A DNA stretch of 7,549 nt from assembly GCA_001770355.1 (NCBI GenBank), contig MEQV01000283.1, positions 5,080 to 12,628 of the forward strand, read 5' to 3'. The position numbers and the translations under genes are program-made. The notes below the pieces were generated by a model. It saw only the letters and a list, made by a program, of their open reading frames with translations. It was not told the DNA's origin and did not search any database. The DNA is from Betaproteobacteria bacterium RIFCSPLOWO2_02_FULL_62_17. Lineage in GTDB: Bacteria > Pseudomonadota > Gammaproteobacteria > Burkholderiales > SG8-39. Shown here in pieces: positions 1 to 5,761 of this stretch (position 1 is the stretch's first letter; each line of letters begins with the position of its first letter).

Positions 1-215
1 TTGTGTCGTAGGCGGGACTGGTGATGCTTCATTCGCTGCGCGTCACCACCAACAAATCAAATAGTTAGCGTCTCTTCAGTATGGGTAGCAGGGGGTGGCG
101 GTTTGGAAGCTGCGTTTCAGGCAGGACTGCCCAATCACGGACCGGCGGCAATAAATATCCATCTTTGACATTTCTTGATATATTCAGCCTCTCTTGGCTT
201 AAAGGTGAGCACCCC
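1..215. other. No gene recognised; upstream region of parDE
   Basis: I see no convincing coding region here. Short open frames end early (for example a 14-codon frame ending at 68) and resemble nothing I know. The stretch around 145-190 is clearly more A+T-rich than its surroundings and contains TTGACA at 165-170, but no TATAAT-like box lies 16-18 bases downstream. It probably holds the parDE promoter and the site where ParD represses it; the exact position cannot be fixed by eye. ATATC (155-159) and GATAT (177-181) form a loose inverted repeat that could be part of that site. Confidence 0.4.
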
Positions 216-482
216 ATGGGAATGAACGTCAACCTGACGCCACAACTGGAAGAACTTGTCCGCTCGAAGGTGGCCTCCGGCCTGTACACGTCGGCCAGTG
301 AAGTCGTGCGCGAGGCGCTGCGCCTGATGGACGAGCAGGATCGTCTCAGGGACGCAAAGCTGGCGCAGTTGCGCAGCGATGTCCGTCGCGGGCTGGACAG
401 CGGGCCGAGCGAAACCTGGGATGCCGAAGCGGTCAAGCGTCAGGCGCGCACCCGACGAGCTTCCAAGCCAACGGCTGCTTAG
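216..482 (+). CDS. parD: ParD-family type II antitoxin (ribbon-helix-helix)
   Basis: Antitoxin of 88 residues that should bind and neutralise the ParE-type toxin encoded immediately downstream, and repress their shared promoter. The N-terminus (residues 3-14, MNVNLTPQLEEL) is the DNA-contacting beta strand leading into the first helix of a ribbon-helix-helix fold. The motif SGLYTSASEVVREALRLM (21-38) is typical of the CC2985-type ParD family. Residues 45-80 are the charged, probably flexible toxin-binding tail. I chose ATG 216 because AAGGTGAG (202-209) stands about six bases upstream. The frame is open back to 81, but those extra 45 residues look nothing like ParD. ATG 222 would be too far from the ribosome binding site. 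The stop codon abuts the toxin ATG, so the two are surely co-transcribed. Family assignment is firm; the toxin specificity is inferred from adjacency. Confidence 0.92.
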   Translation: MGMNVNLTPQLEELVRSKVASGLYTSASEVVREALRLMDEQDRLRDAKLAQLRSDVRRGLDSGPSETWDAEAVKRQARTRRASKPTAA

Positions 483-782
483 ATGCCGCAGGTAACACGG
501 CGGCCGCTTGCAGAGACCGACATTCTCGAAATCTGGGACTACATCGCCGAAGAAAGTGTTGCCGCCGCCGATCGCTGGGTGGACCGCCTCGACGAGCAGT
601 TCCGGGTGCTGGCGACGCAGCCGATGATGGGCCGAGCCCGCGACGAACTGGCGCCGGGCGTGCGCAGTTTTCCGTTCGGGCGGTACGTCGTTTTCTACGT
701 TCCGCTTGATGACGGGATCGATGTCGTCCGCGTGCTGCACGGTAAGCGTGACATCGACGCAGTCTTCAATCCAGAGCAGTAG
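483..782 (+). CDS. parE: ParE/RelE-superfamily toxin
   Basis: Toxin of 99 residues, full length for the family. ParE members usually poison DNA gyrase, while related RelE members cut mRNA; sequence alone does not settle which this one does. Visible family marks are the N-terminal strand and helix (LAETDILEIWDYIAEES, residues 9-25), the QPMMGRARDELAPGVRSFPFGRYVVFY segment at about 46-72 (conserved P, G, R, and the R-x-F/x-G-x-Y core), and the C-terminal VVRVLHGKRD (81-90). All of these are in place, so the toxin looks intact. Its ATG directly follows the parD stop at 480-482 with no spacer, so translation probably depends on that of the antitoxin. ParD bound to ParE would be expected to repress the upstream promoter. 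Confidence 0.92.
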   Translation: MPQVTRRPLAETDILEIWDYIAEESVAAADRWVDRLDEQFRVLATQPMMGRARDELAPGVRSFPFGRYVVFYVPLDDGIDVVRVLHGKRDIDAVFNPEQ

Positions 783-885
783 GCGAACGCCTTCGAGAAC
801 TCAAGCACCCGCGCCGCATCGATCGGTGGCAGCGCCAAGAACACAGAATCGGAGGCGGGGTATCCTTAAACCAGTTCACCGCATA

Positions 886-892
886 GGGAGGG
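886..892 (+). promoter_or_regulatory. Ribosome binding site that fixes the KilA-N start
   Basis: The run GGGAGGG lies two bases before ATG 895 and is the only strong Shine-Dalgarno-like stretch in the 112-base gap after parE. The reading frame is open back to 706, but that part overlaps parE out of frame and is low-complexity. This site therefore supports starting the gene at 895. Confidence 0.7.
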
Positions 893-894
893 CC

Positions 895-1713
895 ATGAGC
901 AGGAAAACAACCGTCATCGAGGTCAAGGGGACATCGATTACTGTCGCCTCCGACTCGCACGGCGACTACATCTCCCTTACGGACATGCTGAAAGCCAAGG
1001 ACGGAGAATTCTTTATCTCGGACTGGCTTCGAAACCGGAACACTGTCGAGTTTCTTGGCATTTGGGAAAGCGTCCACAATCCGGGTTTTAATTATGGCGA
1101 ATTCGCCGCAATTAGAAGTCAGGCCGGCCTGAACAGCTACAAGCTCAGCGTCAAGGAATGGGTGGCACAGACCAACGCCATTGGGCTTCGAGCTACTGCC
1201 GGAAGGTATGGCGGTACCTTTGCCCACAAGGACATCGCCTTCGAATTCGGAATGTGGATCAGCCCAGAATTCAAGATCTATCTGATCAGGGAGTTTCAAC
1301 GCCTCAAGGACGAGGAAAATAGCCGGCTCAATCTGGGGTGGAATCTCCAGCGCACGCTGGCCAAGATCAACTACCGCATCCACACCGATGCCATTAGGGA
1401 CACGCTTATCCCTCCCGTCATCACCAAACAGCAGGCAACGCTGGTCTATGCCAATGAAGCGGATTTGCTCAATGTCGCCCTCTTCGGGCAGACTGCCAGG
1501 CAATGGCGTGACGCCCATCCCGGCGTCGAGGGCAACATTCGCGACCACGCGCCGTTGGAGCAACTGGTCGTTCTGACCAATCTGGAGAGCCTCAACTCGG
1601 TTCTTATCCGCCAGGGCCTGCCCCAACCGGAGCGCCTGCGAAAACTGAACGAAATCGCCATCTCCCAGATGCGCACCTTGCTGGCCGCGGGCAACGTCAA
1701 ACGACTGAAATAA
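895..1713 (+). CDS. KilA-N domain protein
   Basis: Protein of 272 residues. The KilA-N fold, a DNA-binding domain of phage and large DNA virus proteins, occupies about residues 20-138. Recognisable elements are DYISLTDMLK (24-33), the WLRNRNTVEFLGIWE block (44-58), a Gly-rich turn (TAGRYGGTFAH, 101-111) and the closing helix IAFEFGMWISPEFKIYLIREFQRLK (114-138). The C-terminal half (140-272) is helical and charged, as in bacterial chromosomal members of the family; I cannot assign it a separate domain. The stop overlaps the start of a methylase N-terminal stub (TAATG), so the gene was probably part of a restriction-modification operon and may have modulated or accompanied that system; this role is inference. 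Base composition is visibly less GC-rich than the flanks, consistent with horizontal origin. No other phage gene is nearby. Confidence 0.88.
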   Translation: MSRKTTVIEVKGTSITVASDSHGDYISLTDMLKAKDGEFFISDWLRNRNTVEFLGIWESVHNPGFNYGEFAAIRSQAGLNSYKLSVKEWVAQTNAIGLRATAGRYGGTFAHKDIAFEFGMWISPEFKIYLIREFQRLKDEENSRLNLGWNLQRTLAKINYRIHTDAIRDTLIPPVITKQQATLVYANEADLLNVALFGQTARQWRDAHPGVEGNIRDHAPLEQLVVLTNLESLNSVLIRQGLPQPERLRKLNEIAISQMRTLLAAGNVKRLK

Positions 1714-1889
1714 TGCTCGACACCTACACCAAACGCCGTAACGACACCGCCTGCGACATTCTCGTCGGCAAAGTGCCCGACCCCAAGAGCCAGGTCGAGC
1801 AGATCACCATCACGCTGATCCACAAGTTCATGGATGACATGGACGCCGAAGCCGAGGAGCTTGGCGATCAATCCGGCCCTGCTGTTTGA
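1713..1889 (+). pseudogene. hsdM: N-terminal stub of type I R-M N-6 DNA methylase (HsdM)
   Basis: A 58-codon frame starting at the ATG that overlaps the KilA-N stop (TAATG). Its residues 15-51, including DILVGKVPDPKSQVEQIT, LIHKFMDDMD and AEAEELG, match the N-terminus of HsdM-type N-6 adenine methylases as I know them. Those proteins normally run to 500 residues or more and carry an NPPF/NPPY catalytic motif, which is absent here. The match breaks off after EELG (about 1865), the next residues look unrelated, and a TGA follows at 1887-1889. No continuation was found in any frame downstream. I read this as the residue of a deleted restriction-modification operon. A short stable peptide cannot be excluded, but methylation activity can. 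Confidence 0.8.
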
Positions 1890-1903
1890 CCGGGAGTGAC
1901 CAC

Positions 1904-1922
1904 CGACGAGAAAGACTCGTTG
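1904..1922. terminator. Small hairpin between convergent genes
   Basis: CGACGAG (1904-1910) and CTCGTTG (1916-1922) can pair over seven positions with one G-T wobble and a five-base AAAGA loop. The hairpin sits in the 44-base gap between the end of the methylase stub (+) and the end of the XRE antitoxin gene (-), where a two-way terminator would be expected. No proper T-run follows on either strand, so this is a weak candidate. Confidence 0.3.
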
Positions 1923-1933
1923 TTCCTGTAGCG

Positions 1934-2278
1934 TTATACCGAGGCGGCCAGCAGGCGGATCGTGTCCCGAGCCGCCGGCGCTTTCCTATGGTTGCGGATG
2001 GTGATGTCGACGTCGCAGCCAAGCCGCGTCAGCAGACGCATCAGGCGCTCGACCGAAACGTCGCGGAATTGACCATTGAGCAGCCGCGCAACGTCCGGCC
2101 GACTGAGGCCCATGCGTTTGGCCGCCGCGACCTGGGTCAGCTCTTGCGCGGTGATGACCCCCTGAATCCGAGTCACCAGTTCAGCCTTGAGCAGATGGGT
2201 TTCGGCATCGGGGAAGCCGAGATCGGCAAAAACGTTTTTTGTGCCGCGCTTGATGCGGGGATCCGGGTCTTTTTTCAT
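1934..2278 (-). CDS. XRE-family (HigA-like) antitoxin, apparently without its toxin
   Basis: DNA-binding protein of 114 residues. The opening NVFADLGFPDAETHLLKAEL (15-34) is the hallmark of XRE-type antitoxins paired with Gp49-like/RelE-type toxins. A lambda-repressor-like helix-turn-helix follows at about 46-70 (LTQVAAAKRMGLSRPDVARLLNG), then VERLMRLLTRLGCDVDI (76-92) and a short basic tail. The start ATG at 2278 overlaps the stop of a preceding frame (ATGA, 2275-2278), and AAAAGGAAAA precedes it, so it was translated coupled to an upstream gene. In intact systems that gene is the toxin, but here only about 37 codons of an unrecognised 3' end remain before a stop. The antitoxin is therefore probably an orphan. 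It may still repress its own promoter or neutralise toxins encoded elsewhere (inference). Confidence 0.85.
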   Translation of the reverse strand: MKKDPDPRIKRGTKNVFADLGFPDAETHLLKAELVTRIQGVITAQELTQVAAAKRMGLSRPDVARLLNGQFRDVSVERLMRLLTRLGCDVDITIRNHRKAPAARDTIRLLAASV

Positions 2279-2388
2279 GATGCTTTTCCTTTTTCAAGCT
2301 GCGCCTTGTAATCGCCCTCGGCTAGCAACGACCACAGATCTGTGGTGCGAGGTTGTGCAGGCGTCCTACGTACTTTCTTCTGCCGCCG
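2275..2388 (-). pseudogene. 3' remnant of the gene before the XRE antitoxin
   Basis: This frame is open for 37 codons before the TGA that overlaps the antitoxin ATG. It has no ATG or GTG start; a single TTG codon lies inside it. The last part (LWSLLAEGDYKAQLEKGKAS) reads like a genuine protein C-terminus. By position it should be the tail of the partner toxin, but I do not recognise it as a toxin family, so the assignment rests on context only. The upstream portion is basic and low in complexity and probably lies beyond the breakpoint that also cut the ParE stump at 2366-2428. Confidence 0.45.
2331..2346. repeat. 16-bp perfect palindrome
   Basis: ACCACAGATCTGTGGT reads the same on both strands. 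It lies 53 bases before the XRE antitoxin start and close to the junction between the two toxin remnants. It could be an operator for the XRE repressor, or a relic of the rearrangement. No clear promoter boxes were seen around it. Confidence 0.6.
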
Positions 2389-2428
2389 CTGTCAGGCGCA
2401 CAGTCCAGGGACGTGCGCCTGCCTTCAC
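2366..2428 (-). pseudogene. parE: N-terminal stump of a ParE/RelE-type toxin
   Basis: GTG 2428 overlaps the stop codon of the - strand parD (GTGA), the usual arrangement for a ParE gene. The 20 residues encoded include RPWTVRLTAAAE, which resembles the first beta strand and turn of ParE/RelE toxins that begin with P-W-x-V-R-L-x-A-A-A-E. A TAG follows at once, and no continuation of the family (normally about 95-115 residues) appears in any frame before the XRE antitoxin 88 bases away. I read this as a toxin deleted after its first strand. Residue count is small, so the family call depends partly on the position directly behind parD. Confidence 0.65.
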
Positions 2429-2727
2429 TTGCGGCGTTTCGCCGAAGACTTCCCGGCGATCGCCTGATCGGCAATCGCGGTCAAGTGATGGTTGAGCGCG
2501 ACGCGGGATTCGAAGCTGCAAAAGCGTCCGGCGTCGCTGTCGGCAATGCCTATACGGGCGGCCTCGCGCAACGCGTGGAGGCGAGCACGGTCCTCCGCCT
2601 CGCGGTCCTCGATCAGGCGCAAGCCATCGCGCAGTACTTCGCTTGCGTTCTGGTAGCGTCCGGTGGACACGAGTTTTTCGACAAGCTGTGCCTGGTGGTC
2701 GGTGAGGACGACATTGCGAGTCGGCAT
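2425..2727 (-). CDS. parD: ParD-family antitoxin with broken partner
   Basis: Antitoxin of 100 residues. The first 40 residues show the ribbon-helix-helix fold: strand TRNVVLTDHQAQLVEKLV (3-20), then STGRYQNASEVLRDGLRLIEDRE (21-43), the CC2985/ParD signature. Residues 44-90 form the toxin-wrapping tail. I chose ATG 2727 because family similarity begins exactly there; the frame extends to 2862 but encodes nothing ParD-like. The ribosome binding site is weak. The adjoining toxin gene survives only as a 20-codon stump, so this antitoxin has no local target. It differs clearly in sequence from the ParD at 216-482, so it is not a duplicate. The promoter and operator just upstream look intact, so it is probably still expressed and self-regulated. 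Confidence 0.88.
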   Translation of the reverse strand: MPTRNVVLTDHQAQLVEKLVSTGRYQNASEVLRDGLRLIEDREAEDRARLHALREAARIGIADSDAGRFCSFESRVALNHHLTAIADQAIAGKSSAKRRK

Positions 2728-2754
2728 GGGAATCCCGCGAGGAAGGACGACTAT

Positions 2755-2788
2755 TGGCATAATATGCCATAAGTACCCGGCTCGACAA
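2755..2788 (-). promoter_or_regulatory. Promoter and ParD operator of the second parD
   Basis: On the - strand TTGTCG (2788-2783) and TATTAT (2764-2759) form -35 and -10 boxes with an 18-base spacer, pointing at parD (start 2727). An inverted repeat, TGGCAT-AAT-ATGCCA (2755-2769), is centred on the -10 box. A dyad covering the -10 is where a ribbon-helix-helix antitoxin would be expected to bind and shut off its own transcription. The boxes and the repeat are visible; binding by this ParD is inferred. Confidence 0.55.
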
Positions 2789-2906
2789 GTACTGCACTGA
2801 GCGCCAGGCACACTCCCTGGTGGCTCACTGGAACGCAGTCGCCCCGACGGTAGGTATTGCATTCATGCCTCCAGTTCGGCGAATATAGCTTCTGGGAAAA
2901 CCTCAT

Positions 2907-2912
2907 GGGGAG
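2907..2912 (+). promoter_or_regulatory. Ribosome binding site that fixes the Bug-protein start
   Basis: GGGGAG lies seven bases before ATG 2920. An alternative ATG at 2905 has only a weak GGGA upstream and would put five extra residues before the signal peptide. ATG 2920 gives a standard signal peptide beginning with Met-Lys. Confidence 0.6.
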
Positions 2913-2919
2913 CCAAGAG

Positions 2920-3894
2920 ATGAAATCATTTGCCCGCGCGGCGTTCGCCGCGACCGTGTTCGCGCTCTCGCTTTACGCCGCACCGGTGCTCGCCCAGTCA
3001 TGGCCGAGCAAGATAGTGAAACTCACCGTCTCGCTCGGCGCGGGCGCGGGCGCCGACATCAGCGCCCGGCTCTACGCCGACCGACTGACGAAGATGTGGG
3101 GCCAGCCGGTGGTGGTGGAAAACCGTCCGGGTGCGGACGGCGTGCTCGCGATCAACGCCGTAATCGGCGCGCGCGACGATCACAACCTGCTCTGGGGGCC
3201 GACGTCGAATTTCATCGCGCATCCCTACACGCTCGACAAGCTTCCGTACGACCCCAACGAGCTCATGCCGGTGGCGCGCGTGTCGAACACCGTGGTGACG
3301 ATCGGTGTTCCCCCGTCCTTCAACGTCAAGTCGCTGAAAGAGCTGATGGCGCTCATACGCGCGCAGCCCGGCAAGTTCAACTTCGCGACCGCGACGACGA
3401 ACACCGACGTGATCATGGCTGCCTACTTCACGGGCGCGGGGCTCGATGTGCAGAAGGTATCCTACAAGGATACGGTCAGCGCGCTGACCGACCTGATCGA
3501 GAACCGCATCCAGATCTACGCCGCCGCGTATGCCATCGTGCGCTCGCAGGCGCAATCCGGGCGTATCAAGCTCCTCGCGGTCACCAATCGTAGCCGCGCG
3601 CCCGTTCTCGACCTTCCCACGGTGGCGGAGGCCGGTTTTCCGCAGCTCAATTTCGACGGCTTGGTAGCCGTGATGGCTGCGCGCTCGAGCGGCCTGAGCG
3701 ATGCGGCGCGCGAACGCATCGCCGCCGACGTGAAGATCGTGTCCGAAGATCGGCAAATCGCCGAGCGCCTTGCAGCCACCGCCCAGCTCAACAACCCCGG
3801 CACGGGAGCGGAGCTTGCGGCTTCCATGAAGGAGCAGGTGGAGCAGCTTGACGCAGCCGCCCGGCAAGCTGGGCTGAAGCGCAAAGCGCAGTGA
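2920..3894 (+). CDS. Bug/TctC-family periplasmic substrate-binding protein
   Basis: Protein of 324 residues, the usual length for the Bug (Bordetella uptake gene) receptors, also called TctC-type tripartite tricarboxylate transporter receptors. These bind carboxylates or other small organic molecules in the periplasm and hand them to TctAB-type permeases. A signal peptide is clear: basic start (MKSFAR), hydrophobic core to about residue 24, and a VLA|Q cleavage site after 25. The mature part starts WPSKIVKLTVSLGAGAGAD (28-46), the ligand-loop region, followed by the characteristic WGQPVVVENRPGADG, a middle KFNFATATTNTD loop, and LPTVAEAGFP towards the C-terminus. No permease subunits are in the window, which is normal because many Bug receptors are orphans. 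Ligand cannot be read from the sequence; nearby carboxylate-type enzymes hint at an organic acid. It converges on the hydrolase gene and has its own upstream region. Confidence 0.93.
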   Translation: MKSFARAAFAATVFALSLYAAPVLAQSWPSKIVKLTVSLGAGAGADISARLYADRLTKMWGQPVVVENRPGADGVLAINAVIGARDDHNLLWGPTSNFIAHPYTLDKLPYDPNELMPVARVSNTVVTIGVPPSFNVKSLKELMALIRAQPGKFNFATATTNTDVIMAAYFTGAGLDVQKVSYKDTVSALTDLIENRIQIYAAAYAIVRSQAQSGRIKLLAVTNRSRAPVLDLPTVAEAGFPQLNFDGLVAVMAARSSGLSDAARERIAADVKIVSEDRQIAERLAATAQLNNPGTGAELAASMKEQVEQLDAAARQAGLKRKAQ

Positions 3895-4074
3895 CCTCGA
3901 TCCTGTAGAGACCGCGCATGCGCATGAGAAGCATCAGTTTTGATGCGCCGGCCGGCGTTTCAGTGCCGCCGAAATCGTTGCTGCGTAGATGCGCGCTTGT
4001 CTTTCGCCGAACCGGGAAACCGTCCATCGCAGGAATCGGCCCCCAAGCGGATGCTCAGCCAGGGTGGGCCGGCG
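3895..4074. repeat. Convergent intergenic region with three short palindromes
   Basis: No credible gene lies in these 180 bases. Within 45 bases there are GCGCATGCGC (3914-3923, perfect), a hairpin GCATCA-GTTT-TGATGC (3931-3946) and CGCCGGCCGGCG (3946-3957, perfect) followed by TTT. One of them probably helps to end transcription from the Bug gene or, from the other side, the hydrolase operon; none is a classic terminator with a long T-run. Several frames are open across 3960-4100 without resembling a known protein. Confidence 0.45.
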
Positions 4075-4944
4075 CTACGCGACAGGTATCTGTTCGCGAA
4101 TGAAATCGACGATCTTGCCGATGATCTCGATCGATTGCGGATGCTCGGGCTGGCGGCGGATCACATCGTAATTCTCGCCGTGAAACAGTTCCAACCGCAG
4201 GTCGCCGCCGGCTTTGCGGAAATTATCGACGAAGCGTTCCATCAAATGGCGCGGATGCAGGTCATCCGCGGGGTTCTGCAGATAGAGGATTTTCGGCAGC
4301 AGCAGCGGATCGCCGCGCTCCAGCGCCAGCATCGGGCTGCCCTCGGCCATCGCCGCCTCGGTGATCCAGTACTTTTCCTGGTTGGGGATGGCGTTGGCGC
4401 GGTCCTGGTGGGCAGGCTTTGATTTGCGATCCAGGTAGCGGCCCAGCGGGCAGATCACCGGCCACAGCGCCACGACATAAGGAACCGTCGCATCCATCGC
4501 TGGATCTTCTGCGAGTGCGATCGCCGTATACCGCGGGTCACGAGGCCGCATCGCCGCAAGGACCGCCATTTGCGCACCGCTGGAAGTCCCCATGGTTCCG
4601 ACCAGTTCCGGCCGGCTGTTGAACCTCGCGGCGTGATGCTTGAACCAGCGGATCGCATAGTTGAGGTCGGCGAACGACGCCGGATAACTCGCCTGCGGCG
4701 GCACGCGGAATTCAATCGACATGATGACCACGCCGCCGCGCGCCACCGGCAGGTGGATGGCTTCGCTGCTCGCGCGGTCGCCGTCGACCCAGGCGCCGCC
4801 GTGCGCGAAGACGACGGCAGGGAAAGGGCCCTTGCCGCGCGGCTTGTAGAGGCGCGCGATCAGCGGCTTGCCGTCGTGGCTCAGGTATTCGAGGTCCTCG
4901 ATGTCGATGTCGAACTGCTGGCGTGGCGCGACAATGTTGTTCAT
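4075..4944 (-). CDS. Alpha/beta hydrolase (esterase/lipase-like, fold-3 type)
   Basis: Serine hydrolase of 289 residues, probably cytoplasmic since no signal peptide is visible. It should cleave an ester, lactone or similar bond in a small carboxylated compound. The HGGAW motif at 48-52 forms the oxyanion hole as in hormone-sensitive-lipase/BD-FAE-like esterases. The nucleophile elbow is G-T-S-S-G (119-123) with Ser121. Asp227 or Asp228 (NPADDLHP) and His255 (FHGENYD) are the likely remaining triad residues, so the enzyme looks complete. ATG 4944 is used because homology-like sequence (a strand before HDGKPLIARLYKP) starts shortly after it; the longer frame to 5043 overlaps the upstream gene. 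It follows the racemase-superfamily gene by 40 bases on the same strand, so the two are probably one operon. No strong ribosome binding site was seen. Substrate is unknown. Confidence 0.88.
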   Translation of the reverse strand: MNNIVAPRQQFDIDIEDLEYLSHDGKPLIARLYKPRGKGPFPAVVFAHGGAWVDGDRASSEAIHLPVARGGVVIMSIEFRVPPQASYPASFADLNYAIRWFKHHAARFNSRPELVGTMGTSSGAQMAVLAAMRPRDPRYTAIALAEDPAMDATVPYVVALWPVICPLGRYLDRKSKPAHQDRANAIPNQEKYWITEAAMAEGSPMLALERGDPLLLPKILYLQNPADDLHPRHLMERFVDNFRKAGGDLRLELFHGENYDVIRRQPEHPQSIEIIGKIVDFIREQIPVA

Positions 4945-4984
4945 ATAAGTACCAAGGCCGGGAGAAATACTGGCCGCTGCGGGC

Positions 4985-5761
4985 TCAGGCGGCGGACTTC
5001 GCGGCGTCCGACCAGTCAGGCCATTGCGCCAGCAGCCTGCCACGGCCGGGGAAGGGTTCGCGCACGCCGATATGATTGAGTGCGCCCCACATGATCGCAG
5101 CGATATGCGTGACCACCGGCATGCCGGTTTCGCGCTCGATGCGCTCGATGCGCTCGATGTTGTCGATGATCGGCCACTGCGGGCAGGCGATGAATATGCC
5201 CTGCGCCTGCGGCGCCTTGTCGCGCACCAGCATGGCCGACTGGTATGCAGTCTCCATGGTGGGCTTGGTCATGCAATCGGCCAGGGCGTAGGAGAGCCCT
5301 TCGTCGGCCAGCGTTGTGATGCCGTAGTGTTCCAGGTAGCAGATCAAGTTGTCCTGAATGTAGCGCTGGTAGATCGAAGCAATGACGATCCTGTCCAGGC
5401 CCAGCGCGGCCAGCGAATTGATCACGCAATGGATATCCGAAATTACCGGTTTCTTATGTCCGATGGCGGCTGACAATTCCTTTTCGAGCTGGACATGGTA
5501 GCCGGGACCCTTGGAGGTGATCAGCGGTATCCCGGTGGCAACGATGACGCTGACGTCGCGGCTGGCGAGTTCCCTGGCGCACACGCTCGCGAGGCTCAAT
5601 GCTTCGTCGAACTGGTACTGGCCGAATTCCGGCAGGCCCATGGTCGACCAGCACCAGGAAATGCCCGGCGGCGCCAGGCGAATGGCTTCGTGCAGCACCG
5701 TTTCGTTGGTTCGCGGCGGTCCGATGAAGCCGATGGATGCTTTCCAGCCGTATGCGCTCAT
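4985..5761 (-). CDS. Asp/Glu racemase superfamily enzyme, arylmalonate decarboxylase-like
   Basis: Enzyme of 258 residues in the group of maleate isomerase, arylmalonate decarboxylase (AMDase) and hydantoin/aspartate racemases. The start YGWKASIGFIGPPRTNE (4-20) and ending FPGRGRLL (237-244) fit that group. Racemases and maleate isomerases use two cysteines. Here the first site reads ATGIPLITSKG (75-85), with Gly77 where the cysteine would be, while Cys193 (IFIACPQWP) keeps the second. AMDase has the same pattern, Gly74 and Cys188, so cofactor-free decarboxylation of a malonate-type acid is more likely than racemisation. This is inference from known AMDase residues. ATG 5761 overlaps the stop of a truncated DUF336 frame (ATGA), so translation is probably coupled; the in-frame ATG at 5806 would overlap that frame. 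A tandem repeat encodes IERIER at about 202-210. The alpha/beta hydrolase follows in the same operon. Confidence 0.85.
   Translation of the reverse strand: MSAYGWKASIGFIGPPRTNETVLHEAIRLAPPGISWCWSTMGLPEFGQYQFDEALSLASVCARELASRDVSVIVATGIPLITSKGPGYHVQLEKELSAAIGHKKPVISDIHCVINSLAALGLDRIVIASIYQRYIQDNLICYLEHYGITTLADEGLSYALADCMTKPTMETAYQSAMLVRDKAPQAQGIFIACPQWPIIDNIERIERIERETGMPVVTHIAAIMWGALNHIGVREPFPGRGRLLAQWPDWSDAAKSAA
5132..5158. repeat. Three tandem copies of a 9-bp unit inside the decarboxylase-like gene
   Basis: GCGCTCGAT occurs three times in a row, followed by a degenerate fourth unit (GTTGTCGAT, 5159-5167). On the coding strand each unit adds I-E-R, giving IERIERIER in a helix near the C-terminus. 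Copy changes would keep the frame. Confidence 0.8.

Noticed and set aside
165..200. TTGACA (165-170) as a definite parDE promoter
   Set aside because: No acceptable -10 box at 16-18 bases; the TATATT at 179-184 is only eight bases away. Left as a likely but unplaced promoter region.
706..894. A longer KilA-N protein starting at 706
   Set aside because: The first 63 codons overlap parE in another frame, are Ser/Arg/Thr-rich and have no family similarity; a strong ribosome binding site supports 895.
766..1626. A 286-codon - strand frame opposite the KilA-N gene
   Set aside because: Its translation resembles no family and is the antisense of a recognised domain; long antisense frames are usual in GC-rich coding DNA.
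1..1889. Prophage origin of the left end, suggested by KilA-N
   Set aside because: No integrase, structural, lysis or replication genes; the KilA-N gene is linked to a methylase stub instead.
2366..2797. A 143-codon - strand frame overlapping the second parD
   Set aside because: Most of it is a shifted reading of parD. Only its last 20 codons, behind the parD stop, look real, and these are reported as a toxin stump.
2998..3867. A 289-codon - strand frame opposite the Bug gene
   Set aside because: It is Arg/His/Gly-rich without any motif, whereas the + strand has a signal peptide and all Bug family motifs.
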